A DNA stretch of 29,637 nucleotides from Candidatus Woesearchaeota archaeon (GCA_018302885.1 JAGVZC010000004.1:1-29637), one strand, 5' to 3'. Positions 7,039-15,512 are shown, numbered from the stretch's first letter. Numbers and translations are program-made. Notes: generated by a model not told the origin, from the letters alone.

Positions 7039-8192
7039 TTTATCTTGCTTTTAATTAACTGCTTAATTTCTTCTTTAATTTCTTCTTTGTCAATTTTGTT
7101 AAGGACTTCCATAAGGAAACCTTCAGTCATGATTTTTGTGCATTCTTTGTAATCAATTCCTCTTGACATCAGATAAAACAGCTTATCTTTGTCAAGGTGG
7201 CTTATTGACGAGCTATGGCTGCATTTAACATCATGGTTATTTATTTCTAGGTTTGGGATTGAGTCAGCTTTTGCATTCTCGCTTAATATTAATGCATCTT
7301 CTTTTTGATAGCCGTTTGAATTTTCTGCATTTTCATATATTTTTACTAACCCCCTGTAAATTATGTTTGAGTTGTCATCTAAAATTCCTCTTGTAAATAT
7401 GTCAGAGTTTGTATTTCGTGATTTATGGTGTGTGCTTGATGCAAGATTAAAATGTTGTTTTTCATTTCCGAAATATATTCCCTTTATTTTTGAACATGAA
7501 CCTTCTTCAACAAGCTCGGAATATGTGTCAGAATAGTTCAGCTTTGAGCCAAAATCAAAATTATAAAAGTTGCATTCGCTATCTTTTCCAGCAAACGATC
7601 TTTTTACGCTGAAATTGATGCAATTATTGTCCATATCCTGGATTGAATAAAAATTAACTTTTGAATTTCTTCCTGCGTATATCTCAACCACATTGCTTCT
7701 AAATATTTCCTTGCTTCTTAATCTTTCAATAATATTTAATTCGCTGTTTTCTTCTGCAATGACCAACAAATAATCAAAGCTGTTTGTTAAAAACTCATAA
7801 TCTATGGTAATGTCCTCTTTTACCTTGACATTTTTTGGAATGTAAATCAATAATCCTTCCTGAACAATTGCCTTATGCAGTAATTCCATTCTTGTTTTTA
7901 TTTCCTTCATGAAAAATTTTCTTATTAATTCATCATCTTCGGTTAATGCCTTCTTGAAATCCTTTATTATTATTCTGCTATCATTGTTTTTTAAGACGAG
8001 ATTTATTTTTGATTCATAATCAGAAATTTTTATGTCAGAGACATCCGTCTTCATTGTAGAGCCATATCTGAAAGAATCTTCTTTTGCCTGATTGAATAAT
8101 TTAAGGGATTTTAATCTGTCTGAAACAAACCATTCAGGTTCATCTTTGAATATTCTTTTCAGATAATTTTCATTTAAATTTTCAAATTTCAT
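7035..8192 (-). CDS. sufD: Fe-S cluster assembly scaffold protein SufD
   Basis: 385 residues, the SufD partner of the SufB-SufC2-SufD scaffold. The N-terminal helical part shares EPEW...RLKSLKLFNQ with SufB, followed by the beta-helix core. Near the C-terminus HDVKCSHSSS carries the histidine that matches the functional His of bacterial SufD, followed by KDKLFYLMSRGI. The start overlaps sufB by four bases and the stop overlaps sufC by four bases, so the three are translationally coupled. Confidence 0.93.
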   Translation of the reverse strand: MKFENLNENYLKRIFKDEPEWFVSDRLKSLKLFNQAKEDSFRYGSTMKTDVSDIKISDYESKINLVLKNNDSRIIIKDFKKALTEDDELIRKFFMKEIKTRMELLHKAIVQEGLLIYIPKNVKVKEDITIDYEFLTNSFDYLLVIAEENSELNIIERLRSKEIFRSNVVEIYAGRNSKVNFYSIQDMDNNCINFSVKRSFAGKDSECNFYNFDFGSKLNYSDTYSELVEEGSCSKIKGIYFGNEKQHFNLASSTHHKSRNTNSDIFTRGILDDNSNIIYRGLVKIYENAENSNGYQKEDALILSENAKADSIPNLEINNHDVKCSHSSSISHLDKDKLFYLMSRGIDYKECTKIMTEGFLMEVLNKIDKEEIKEEIKQLIKSKIK

Positions 8193-9592
8193 CCCAAAGA
8201 GCCCTCCATCTCAAGCTCAATTAATTTATTCAACTCAGCAGCATACTCCAACGGCAGTTGTTTTATAATTGGTTCAATGAAGCCAGAAACTACAATCTGC
8301 TTTGCCTGTTCTTCACTCAATCCCCTAGACATAAGATAAAATATCTGCTCATCATTTATTTTTCCAACAGTAGCTTCATGAGCAACATCAACATCTTTTT
8401 CTTTTACATCAATAAATGGATAAGTATTGCTTACAGATTTGTTGTCAATCATTAGTGCATCGCATTCAACACTTGACTTTGAATTTCTGCATCCTTTGTT
8501 TATCTTGACTAATCCCCTGTAGCTTGTGATTCCCCCATCAATGCTTATGCTCTTTGACTGAATGTTTGAATTTGTATTCTCGGACAAATGAAACACTTTT
8601 GCTCCAGTATCCTGATTTTGTCCTTTGCCTGCAAAAGCAATGCTTATGTGATCTGCCTTGGAATTTCTTCCCTTTAATACAGAACATGGATATAACATGG
8701 TAATTCCGCTTCCCATATTTCCAGAAATCCATTCAACAATTCCATTTTCTTCAACTATTGCCCTTTTTGTATTCAGATTGTAAGTGTTCTTTGACCAGTT
8801 CTCAATGCTTGAGTATCTTACTCTTGCATTTTTCTTTACATAAATTTCAACGCATCCTGCATGTATAGAATTATCACTATAAATTGGTGCACTGCATCCT
8901 TCAATATAATGTATTTCAGATCCTTCGTCAGCAATTATCAATGTATGTTCAAACTGCCCCATCTTCTTTGAATTCATTCTGAAATATGCCTGCAATGGAA
9001 TATCAACTTTAACATTTTTTGGAATATAAATGAAAGTTCCTCCGCTCCATACTGCAGCATGAAGCATTATGAACTTATGATCATTGATTGGAATGCATTT
9101 ATTCATGAAGTGTTCTTTGAATAATTCAGGATATTTCTGCAATGCAACATCGCAGTCTTCAAATATTACTCCCTTGTCTTCCCATTCTTTTTTTAGATTA
9201 TGATAAACAACTTCAGAATCATACTGAGCACCAACTCCACTGAGAGCTTTCCTTTCAGCTTCAGGAATCCCTAATCTTTCAAATGTTTTCTTGATGTCTT
9301 CAGGAACTTCATTCCAGTTCTTTGAATTCTTTACTGAGTCTGGTTTAACATAGAAGCTAATTTTGCTTAAATCCAAATTCTTTAAATTCGGACCCCAGTT
9401 AGGCAAAGGTGTTTGATTGAATAATTCTAACGCTTTTAATCTTAGATTAAGCATCCATTCAGGCTCATTCTTGTCCTTTGAAATCTGTTTTATTAATTCT
9501 TCATTCAACCCTTCGGGAGCCCTGTAAATATTTCGCTCTTCGTTTGATTTATCAAACATTTCTCTATTCATACTGAAAATCTGGTTTTGCAT
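8189..9592 (-). CDS. sufB: Fe-S cluster assembly scaffold protein SufB
   Basis: 467 residues, the main scaffold on which Fe-S clusters are built. The typical SufB text SGGTFIYIPKNVKV is followed by the beta-helix, the conserved Cys in SVECDALMID (equivalent to the functional Cys of bacterial SufB) and the AHEATVGKINDEQIFYLMSRG signature. A TATA-like sequence at about 9623-9635 lies between it and the ferredoxin gene, so it may be transcribed both on its own and from the gltX promoter. Confidence 0.95.
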   Translation of the reverse strand: MQNQIFSMNREMFDKSNEERNIYRAPEGLNEELIKQISKDKNEPEWMLNLRLKALELFNQTPLPNWGPNLKNLDLSKISFYVKPDSVKNSKNWNEVPEDIKKTFERLGIPEAERKALSGVGAQYDSEVVYHNLKKEWEDKGVIFEDCDVALQKYPELFKEHFMNKCIPINDHKFIMLHAAVWSGGTFIYIPKNVKVDIPLQAYFRMNSKKMGQFEHTLIIADEGSEIHYIEGCSAPIYSDNSIHAGCVEIYVKKNARVRYSSIENWSKNTYNLNTKRAIVEENGIVEWISGNMGSGITMLYPCSVLKGRNSKADHISIAFAGKGQNQDTGAKVFHLSENTNSNIQSKSISIDGGITSYRGLVKINKGCRNSKSSVECDALMIDNKSVSNTYPFIDVKEKDVDVAHEATVGKINDEQIFYLMSRGLSEEQAKQIVVSGFIEPIIKQLPLEYAAELNKLIELEMEGSLG

Positions 9593-9639
9593 AAAGAACC
9601 TCTCTATTAATCTTATAATATTATATTTATAAAATTTAC

Positions 9640-9876
9640 TTAATCTTCAATCTTCTCAATCTTAATGGCCTGAACTGGACAGGAATCCTCAGAAGCGAAT
9701 GCAATGTCCTCATCATAGATTATTAATTCCCATTTTTGGGTTTTCTTATTAAAAATAGCGCCTTTCAAATCAACCTTTCCATCTTCCCTAAGAATCCATA
9801 AATCTTCACTTACTCCAATGCATCCAAGTGCCCCAATGCATGCTTCCCTGTCATATATTATTTTATATTTAGCCAT
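9640..9876 (-). CDS. Small ferredoxin with three cluster cysteines
   Basis: A 78-residue ferredoxin-like electron carrier. The N-terminal cluster motif reads CIGALGC (C13, A16, C19), where [4Fe-4S] ferredoxins have CxxCxxC, and the only other Cys is C66 in SCPVQA. With three cysteines a [3Fe-4S] cluster is the natural expectation, as in the three-cysteine ferredoxins of some bacteria, though a non-Cys ligand is possible. A segment between residues 28 and 55 replaces the second cluster. It lies three bases after gltX and 47 before sufB, which suggests a part in Suf assembly or in electron supply. Confidence 0.85.
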   Translation of the reverse strand: MAKYKIIYDREACIGALGCIGVSEDLWILREDGKVDLKGAIFNKKTQKWELIIYDEDIAFASEDSCPVQAIKIEKIED

Positions 9877-9879
9877 AAA

Positions 9880-11472
9880 TCAACGGTGAGAATAAATAAA
9901 TATAAATTTATCTTTTCTTTTTTCCTCAAGTCTTGCAAAGAAGTTTCTCTCCATCTGGATTATTTCATCAACCTTGACTTTTCTTAGATTGTTTTCTCCC
10001 AATCCTTTAATTACAGAATTATCATCCATTATCACCTCAACATTGACCAAATTCTTTGAAACAGGAAGCCAGTGTATTAGCTTAGCTCCTTTATCCAAAT
10101 CCTTGCTTGTAAATCTGCCATCTTTGAAATTAAACAAGTGCATGAATCTGTACAATTCTTCTTTGTATATCTTGTCCTGAACATAGAATTCATTTTTGCA
10201 TGTAAATTCTCTGCTGCCTGTTTTTTTATCTGGATGCAGGGGAACTTTTACTTTGATTGGTTTAAATCCCTGTATTTTTATTTTGCTTGGATTGAAAACA
10301 ACGAAATATCTGTTTGCTTCCTTGTCAATTATTTCTTTGTTGAATGCATATAATTTATTAATATCCACCTTGATGTCATTTCGATTTATTCCAAGACCTA
10401 AAATAAACTTCCTGATTGCTTCTGCTTTTATTCCTCTTCTGTACAATGCTCCTATGGTTCCCAATCTTACATCATCCCATCCATCAATTTTTTTCTGTTT
10501 AATCAATTCTTTGATTTCACTCTTTGATTTTATGTCCTTGAAGAATAATTTTCCAGTATAAATTGTTTCAGGATATTTCCATTCAAAATATTCATAGATA
10601 TAATTTTGCCTTTCAACAGAGCTTTTCAAATCAATGCCTCTTAATATATGGGTGACTTTCAAATCATGATCATCAATTGCAGATGCAAAATTCAACAAAG
10701 GCCACACCTTGTTTTTTGAATAAGGGTGTTTTGGCTTGTTTACAATTCTGAAAGCTATCCAGTCTCTTATTGCAGGATTTGGATGATTGATGTCTGTCTT
10801 TATTCTCAATACAGCCTCGCCTTCCTTATATTTGTGAAACATGTCTTTCCATCTTTTCAGATTTCTTTCATAATCAAGTTTTCTGCAAGGGCAGTTTTTA
10901 TTGAATTCCTTGCAGGTGCAGACATATGCTTTTTCTCTGTTTATTAATTCTTCAGCATACTTGTAGTAAATGTTTAATCTTGAACTTTGTCTTACTGTTT
11001 TGTCAATTTTAATGTTAAGATACTCCATATCTTCTTTATACCATTCATAAAATTTCTTTTCAGGAAATTTTATTTTTGGGTCTGTATCATCAAACCTAAG
11101 AATGAAGGTTCCTTTGTATTTTTTCACAAAAAAATCATTCCATATGGCCTGTCTTGAGTGGCCTATTGACATTGCACCGCTTGGATTGGGGGCAAATCTC
11201 ATTACAACTTTTCCCTTTACATTTGACAATTCATACTCTTTTTTCACTTCTTTTTTTACAAATTGAGAAAATCTTTCAAGATGTTTCTGTCTTTCTTCAA
11301 TACTTAATTTATTTACCTCTTCTATTATTTCCTGTGTTTGTTTTATCAAGTCCTGAATGAAATTCTTGTATTCCGGTTTTTCAGCAATTATCTTGCCAAC
11401 TATCGAATTTACATTGATATTGTCATATTTCACAGAAGCCTGCAGTACATGCTTGAAAATCAAATCTCTCAT
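9880..11472 (-). CDS. gltX: Glutamyl-tRNA synthetase, archaeal type
   Basis: A 530-residue class I synthetase of the archaeal/eukaryotic GluRS-GlnRS branch. The N-terminal helical extension is followed by the HIGH box as SIGH (102-105) in RFAPNPSGAMSIGHSR, a probable zinc site CTC...CPC (about 183-194), and the KMSKS equivalent KSKS (about 315-318). The beta-barrel anticodon domains follow. With gatE nearby it is expected to be non-discriminating, charging tRNA(Gln) with Glu for later amidation. It opens the gltX-fdx-sufBDC-gatE run. A TATA-like element at about 11492-11503 precedes it, divergent from the gene at 11566. Confidence 0.95.
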   Translation of the reverse strand: MRDLIFKHVLQASVKYDNINVNSIVGKIIAEKPEYKNFIQDLIKQTQEIIEEVNKLSIEERQKHLERFSQFVKKEVKKEYELSNVKGKVVMRFAPNPSGAMSIGHSRQAIWNDFFVKKYKGTFILRFDDTDPKIKFPEKKFYEWYKEDMEYLNIKIDKTVRQSSRLNIYYKYAEELINREKAYVCTCKEFNKNCPCRKLDYERNLKRWKDMFHKYKEGEAVLRIKTDINHPNPAIRDWIAFRIVNKPKHPYSKNKVWPLLNFASAIDDHDLKVTHILRGIDLKSSVERQNYIYEYFEWKYPETIYTGKLFFKDIKSKSEIKELIKQKKIDGWDDVRLGTIGALYRRGIKAEAIRKFILGLGINRNDIKVDINKLYAFNKEIIDKEANRYFVVFNPSKIKIQGFKPIKVKVPLHPDKKTGSREFTCKNEFYVQDKIYKEELYRFMHLFNFKDGRFTSKDLDKGAKLIHWLPVSKNLVNVEVIMDDNSVIKGLGENNLRKVKVDEIIQMERNFFARLEEKRKDKFIFIYSHR

Positions 11473-11565
11473 AATATTTAAATGTTTGAAGATATTATAA
11501 ATTTTGTTAATCGAAAACTTTATAAATAACTGTATTTACTTTATAGTAATTAAAATTGTAATAAA

Positions 11566-11760
11566 ATGACAACAGAACAAATAGGATTTCACAAAGGAGC
11601 ATTAACAACTCTTGCTAAAGAAAGGCAGGAATTGGTTAAGATGATAACAATAGTTGATCAGCTAATACAGGCTCATATAAAAGCTCTAAAAGAGTTGGGT
11701 GTTGATTTGGAAAAAGAAGCAAACAAAGCAAAAAAGGAAGGATTATCAGGTAAATTATAA
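11566..11760 (+). CDS. Small helical protein, unknown
   Basis: 64 residues, mostly one amphipathic helix or coiled coil (about 8-58) with no cysteine or membrane segment. No family is recognised. Its stop codon shares one base with the start of the next gene (TAATG), so the two are co-translated. A TATA-like CTTTATAAATA at 11519-11529 lies about 42 bases upstream. Confidence 0.6.
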   Translation: MTTEQIGFHKGALTTLAKERQELVKMITIVDQLIQAHIKALKELGVDLEKEANKAKKEGLSGKL

Positions 11761-12059
11761 TGTTATTAGAAAAATATATATTTGTTCCAAAAAGAGATTT
11801 AGATCCTTTTTGGTATTCTTTTTATTCATATCTTAAAGAGGAAGGTTATGTAAACAAAAGAGTTCATAAATTATTCAAAACAATGAGTAAGGGTACAGAT
11901 GTAGAACTTAATGATTTTACAAACGCAGGAATTCCCATGGAGGTAATGACAAATAATTATATTAGGTTTAGAAAGGGAAGAACAGGGATTGGTGAAGGGC
12001 CAACAATTCCAAAACAAGGACTAATATCAAGATTATTTCCCGGAAGTAATTCTAATTAA
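11760..12059 (+). CDS. Small orphan protein, unknown
   Basis: 99 residues, soluble, rich in aromatic residues at the start (DPFWYSFYSYL) and ending in a Gly/Pro-rich tail. No family is recognised. It overlaps the helical protein at 11566 by one base, which argues for a joint function. The next gene has its own TATA box. Confidence 0.6.
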   Translation: MLLEKYIFVPKRDLDPFWYSFYSYLKEEGYVNKRVHKLFKTMSKGTDVELNDFTNAGIPMEVMTNNYIRFRKGRTGIGEGPTIPKQGLISRLFPGSNSN

Positions 12060-12067
12060 TTTTATAT
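12057..12067 (+). promoter_or_regulatory. TATA box for the PUA-domain gene
   Basis: AATTTTATATA, centred about 27 bases before the ATG at 12090, overlaps the end of the preceding gene. It opens a new unit for 12090-13661. Confidence 0.5.
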
Positions 12068-12089
12068 AACCCAGAATTTCTATAATTTT

Positions 12090-12524
12090 ATGAATGAAAT
12101 CTCAAAAAAGCAAGTAAAGGAAATAGTAACGGAATTAAAGGAATATTACGGGATAAAGGAATTAAAGTTAAATTATTCTTTTGTAAAGGATGCAAAAAAT
12201 AAAATTTATCTCATAAACAAAGATTATAAAAAAATAACAACAAACCTGAGAATAAACCAATTAGGATTATATTTTATTAATATTTCAAAAGATTTTAGAT
12301 TGAGTATAGAAGGCTCGCAGATAATAGGAAAAATGGCAACCAAAAACATTTATAAAATGCCTGACAAGGATTTAAAGGAATGGCTAAATGGATTGGATTT
12401 GGAAACAGATGACAACTCAATTGGATATAAACTGATAAAAAATAAGGATGATTTTTATGGTGTTGGTTATTTCAGGGATAATAAGATAAGAAATTTTATA
12501 CCAAGATACAGGAGAATAAAATGA
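12090..12524 (+). CDS. PUA-domain RNA-binding protein
   Basis: 144 residues. The C-terminal half (about 70-144) reads as an archaeal PUA domain like those attached to rRNA or tRNA modification enzymes: LSIEGSQIIG, then KDLKEWLNGLDLE, a YGVGYF strand and the closing RNFIPRYRRIK. The N-terminal part (about 1-65) resembles the short pre-PUA region of such proteins. No catalytic domain is attached, so it may act as an RNA-binding accessory. It overlaps the next gene by four bases. Confidence 0.7.
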   Translation: MNEISKKQVKEIVTELKEYYGIKELKLNYSFVKDAKNKIYLINKDYKKITTNLRINQLGLYFINISKDFRLSIEGSQIIGKMATKNIYKMPDKDLKEWLNGLDLETDDNSIGYKLIKNKDDFYGVGYFRDNKIRNFIPRYRRIK

Positions 12525-12781
12525 AAGAACAGGTAATGAAAGCAATAAATGAATTCAACAGGCATAAATCAAAGGAAGTAAATGCATCTTTAGTAAATAT
12601 AAAAAGCAACATAATTAAAATAAAATTCTCGGGGGAATTATTGTGCAGGAGCTACTGCCTGAATGATTATTTTGAGGATCTGATGCATGATTTCAATGAT
12701 AAGGGAGTAAAAAGTGAAATAAATCTGATAAACACAGACGAAACTTGTGAAAATTATTTAGTTGAATATGAAATCTTATGA
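12521..12781 (+). CDS. Small conserved-looking protein, unknown
   Basis: 86 residues, alpha/beta, with a CRSYC pair at about 42-46 and a further Cys near 71. The fold order (helix, two strands, helix, two strands) is compatible with a small ferredoxin-like or NifU-like unit, but no family can be named. It overlaps the PUA gene by four bases (ATGA) and its end overlaps the start of the reductase gene, so the three form one tightly coupled unit. Confidence 0.6.
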   Translation: MKEQVMKAINEFNRHKSKEVNASLVNIKSNIIKIKFSGELLCRSYCLNDYFEDLMHDFNDKGVKSEINLINTDETCENYLVEYEIL

Positions 12782-13661
12782 TTGCATTATAATTGGAGGA
12801 GGAATAGCAGGACTATCATCATCCATTTATCTGAGAAGAAAGAATATTTCTACTTTGATAATAACTTTGGATATAGGTGGAAGGACAAATATTCCCGAAT
12901 ACATTGAAAATTATCCTGGATACAAGAAAATAGAAGGATACAAGATACCTTTGATATGCAAGGAGCAGGCAGAGGAGCTTGGGGCAGAATTCTCATATGA
13001 AAAAGTAAACGAGATAAAAAAAGAAAAGGATTATTTCATTGTAAATAATTACAGGACAAAAATAATATTGTTTGCCTTTGGAAAATCCCCGAGAATATTG
13101 AATGTAAAGAATGAGGATAAATTCATTGGAAATGGAATAGATTACAATGTAAGAAATTATGATTCTTATAAAAATAGGAGAGTTGCAATTATAGGAGCAG
13201 GAAATTCTGCATTCACATCAGCAAGGGAATTGAAAAATACAGCAAAGGAAATAATAATTATTCACAGGTCAGAATTCAAGGCTGATGAAGCATTGGTTAA
13301 TGAAGCAAGTTCTTTCTGTAAATTCATAAATTCAAATGTTAAGGAGTTTAATGGAAAAAATAAATTAGAATCTGTTTTGCTGGAAAATAATGAAGAAATA
13401 AAAATAGATAATATAATAATAAATATTGGTTTTCAAAATGATATTTCTTTTGTGAAGGATTTAGTCCAGTTAAATGAGAGCAATGAAATAATAATAAATG
13501 AAAGAAATGAATCTTCTGTAAAAGGAATTTATGCAGCAGGGGACTGCTCTTCAGTTCCATTCAAGCAGTCTATCATATCTGCAGGTGAGGGGGCAAAGGC
13601 AGCACTTTCTATATACCAATACCTGACTGGTTCTAAAATAAAGACAGACTGGATGCATTAA
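12768..13661 (+). CDS. Thioredoxin-reductase-like flavoprotein without the CxxC
   Basis: 297 residues from the ATG at 12768; an in-frame TTG two codons earlier is a weaker start. It has the low-molecular-weight thioredoxin reductase plan: FAD-binding GGGIAG (about 9-14), NIPEYIENYPGY, the pyridine nucleotide site IIGAGNSA (about 142-149) and the C-terminal FAD motif GIYAAGDCS. Where thioredoxin reductases have CATC after GVxY, this protein reads GIDYNVRNYD, so both redox cysteines are lost. The Arg-rich NADPH site (HRRxxxR) is also weak, reading HRSEFKAD. It may be a ferredoxin/flavodoxin reductase or an oxidase rather than a thioredoxin reductase. Confidence 0.85.
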   Translation: MKSYDCIIIGGGIAGLSSSIYLRRKNISTLIITLDIGGRTNIPEYIENYPGYKKIEGYKIPLICKEQAEELGAEFSYEKVNEIKKEKDYFIVNNYRTKIILFAFGKSPRILNVKNEDKFIGNGIDYNVRNYDSYKNRRVAIIGAGNSAFTSARELKNTAKEIIIIHRSEFKADEALVNEASSFCKFINSNVKEFNGKNKLESVLLENNEEIKIDNIIINIGFQNDISFVKDLVQLNESNEIIINERNESSVKGIYAAGDCSSVPFKQSIISAGEGAKAALSIYQYLTGSKIKTDWMH

Positions 13662-13668
13662 AATACAC

Positions 13669-13687
13669 TTTTTTGTCAATTTTTTTT
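13669..13687 (+). terminator. T-rich terminator after the reductase gene
   Basis: Runs of six and eight T within the first 26 bases after the stop codon at 13661, as in archaeal intrinsic terminators. The second run is also the left end of the 92-base shared element, so its role may be double. Confidence 0.4.
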
Positions 13688-13772
13688 ACTAATTAACAAA
13701 TTTATGCTTTTCTTTGACAAAAAATAAAAAAAGTTATGTAGTTAAATATAAAAGGAAATTCAATAATTAAAA
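13681..13772 (+). repeat. Copy B of the 92-base shared upstream element
   Basis: 86 of 92 positions match 2104-2195 without gaps. The last 36 bases, including the TATA-like sequence, are identical. The differences cluster in the distal half. It ends five bases before the ATG at 13778. Confidence 0.85.
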
Positions 13773-13777
13773 GTCTT

Positions 13778-14221
13778 ATGAAGAAAATTATAAAAAATAG
13801 GTGGTTTTTTTATCCAGCTCTAATTTTATTAAAGCTTTTAGAGCCAAATAACTTTGGAGAGGCTGATGATAAATTAAATTATAGCTTAAATAATAATCAT
13901 GTTCATAAAACTAGCATAGGTTCAATTTATGGTAAAAACTCAACCTATGATGCTGAGTATGATTCTCTTACGGAAAAACTAACTGATCTTTTGAAGGATT
14001 CTGAGGGAGTGATAATTTCTTACAAAAAGAAGGAGGTTTTGGATTTGTTTTGGATTATGAGAGATACTGATAAAATAACAAGCCCTTACAAAGAACAGGG
14101 ACATTCGGATTTAGAGGAAGAGGTTAGTAGCGGAGGAATTGGTTATTCTCCTTCTCCAACAAAAGATCATATTAGGGTTGCAATTAGTTATATGCAAAAG
14201 GAATATGGCAAAAATGAATAA
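13778..14221 (+). CDS. Orphan protein with N-terminal hydrophobic segment
   Basis: 147 residues. A basic start (KKIIKNR) is followed by a hydrophobic stretch (about 9-21, WFFYPALILLKLL), like a signal peptide or anchor, so the rest is probably exported or membrane-tethered. That rest is polar and Asn/Ser/Tyr-rich with a helical middle (about 60-95) and no cysteines. No family is recognised, and there is no visible similarity to the protein at 2202 although both sit behind the same 92-base element. Confidence 0.6.
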   Translation: MKKIIKNRWFFYPALILLKLLEPNNFGEADDKLNYSLNNNHVHKTSIGSIYGKNSTYDAEYDSLTEKLTDLLKDSEGVIISYKKKEVLDLFWIMRDTDKITSPYKEQGHSDLEEEVSSGGIGYSPSPTKDHIRVAISYMQKEYGKNE

Positions 14222-14274
14222 TAAATAATGTCTGAAAAGAACAAATTTATAAATAATTTATCCCTAATATTTCT

Positions 14275-15105
14275 ATGAAATCCTTATTGTTTGGAACTGG
14301 AGGAATTCCAATATCAACTAAAAATCCAGACATTCATGAAGGAATAAAACAAGTTAATTCTTTGGGCTTGGAAGCAATGGAATTGGAATTTGTTCATTCA
14401 GTTTTTATAAAAAAAGATAATGCAGAAAAAGTGAATGAAACTGCTGAAAAGCAAAAGGTAGTGCTAACAGCCCATGCTTCTTATTATATTAATCTAAATT
14501 CTACTGAAAAGCAAAAAATAGGGGCTTCTAAGTCAAGAATTATACAGGCAGCAAAGATAGCTTATTTATGTGGCGGGTATTCAGTTTGTTTTCATCCTGG
14601 TTATTATATGAAATCAACAAATGAGCAGGCATATGAAATGTTCAGGAAAGAAATAAAATATGTTATGAATTCCTTGAAAGATGAAAACATTAAAATTTGG
14701 GTAAGGCCTGAAACAACAGGGAAAGTTTCTCAGATAGGCTCATTTGAAGAATGCCTTAAGATATCCAAAGATGTTGAAGGTGTTCTTCCTTGCATAGACT
14801 TTGCTCATTTGCATGCTAGGACTAATGGAAAAAACAATACAAAGGAAGAATTTCACGAAATTTTAACAAAATATGAAAAAGCACTTGGAAAAAAGGCCCT
14901 AGAAAATATGCATATACACATGTCTGGAATAAATTATGGAGAAAAAGGAGAAAAAAATCATTTGGTTCTGAAGGATTCTGACATGAATTACAAGGATTTG
15001 ATGAAAACCTTGAAGGAATTCAAATGCAAGGGTGTAATTATTTGTGAATCTCCTAATCTTGAAAAGGATGCTTTATTGATGAAGAAAGCTTATTATTCTA
15101 TGTAA
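14275..15105 (+). CDS. Endonuclease IV/xylose isomerase-like TIM barrel protein
   Basis: 276 residues, close in length to endonuclease IV (Nfo, about 280), the Zn-dependent AP endonuclease of base excision repair. Metal-site residues appear in order: HASYYINL, CFHPGYY, RPETTGK, CIDFAHLHA, IHMSG and CESP, the set of His, Glu and Asp expected for the trinuclear zinc site. A TATA-like AAATTTATAAATAA lies about 30 bases upstream (14243-14256), so it does not depend on the orphan before it. AP endonuclease activity is likely but related TIM barrels share these ligands. Confidence 0.85.
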   Translation: MKSLLFGTGGIPISTKNPDIHEGIKQVNSLGLEAMELEFVHSVFIKKDNAEKVNETAEKQKVVLTAHASYYINLNSTEKQKIGASKSRIIQAAKIAYLCGGYSVCFHPGYYMKSTNEQAYEMFRKEIKYVMNSLKDENIKIWVRPETTGKVSQIGSFEECLKISKDVEGVLPCIDFAHLHARTNGKNNTKEEFHEILTKYEKALGKKALENMHIHMSGINYGEKGEKNHLVLKDSDMNYKDLMKTLKEFKCKGVIICESPNLEKDALLMKKAYYSM

Positions 15106-15142
15106 AAAGACTTTTAAATAAAATTTTACCTAATCTATTCGT

Positions 15143-15226
15143 GCCGGGATCGCATAATTTGGTATTGCACAGGCCTGGAAAGCCTGACCCTTTTTGGGTG
15201 TCTGGGTTCAAATCCCAGTCCCGGCG
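15143..15226 (+). tRNA. tRNA-Ser (anticodon GGA)
   Basis: An 84-base class II tRNA. The acceptor stem GCCGGGA pairs with TCCCGGC, the discriminator base is G as expected for Ser, and the anticodon stem CAGGC/GCCTG encloses CTGGAAA with anticodon GGA. The long variable arm is ACCC/GGGT with a five-T loop, and the T arm is CTGGG/CCCAG around TTCAAAT. No intron and no encoded CCA. A TATA-like CTTTTAAATAAAA at about 15110-15122 precedes it. Confidence 0.95.
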
Positions 15227-15260
15227 TAACTATTTTAAATAAGCAAAACAATGAAATGGC

Positions 15261-15437
15261 ATGAAAAGAGAAATAAAATTGTCATTAATTACTGCAGGGA
15301 TATATTTCATTTTCTATAACTTGATAATATACACAATATACAGGCAATTCAATTTTGGAATGTCAGTTATTTCAACAATAATCTTTTTTGTTGTTTATTA
15401 TGTTCTTTTGAAATATATAAGAAAAAAGAAACCATAA
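15261..15437 (+). CDS. 58-residue membrane protein with two helices
   Basis: A short gene between tRNA-Ser and the nitrilase gene. It starts MKREIKLSL and ends YIRKKKP. Two hydrophobic segments (about 7-27 and 33-52) are joined by a short polar turn (YRQFNFG), and both termini are basic, so both probably face the cytoplasm. No family is recognised. A TATA-like TATTTTAAATAAG at about 15230-15243 lies about 25 bases before the ATG. Confidence 0.55.
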   Translation: MKREIKLSLITAGIYFIFYNLIIYTIYRQFNFGMSVISTIIFFVVYYVLLKYIRKKKP

Positions 15438-15512
15438 TTCTCTGAATACGAAATGATTTTACTACTTCTCACAATAACAAAATTATTTAAATTACTTTGA
15501 TTTATTTTGTAC

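Noticed and set aside
14222..14274. Possible riboswitch or terminator before the endonuclease IV-like gene
   Set aside because: Only an AT-rich spacer with a TATA-like sequence was seen; there is no stable hairpin and no conserved aptamer motif.
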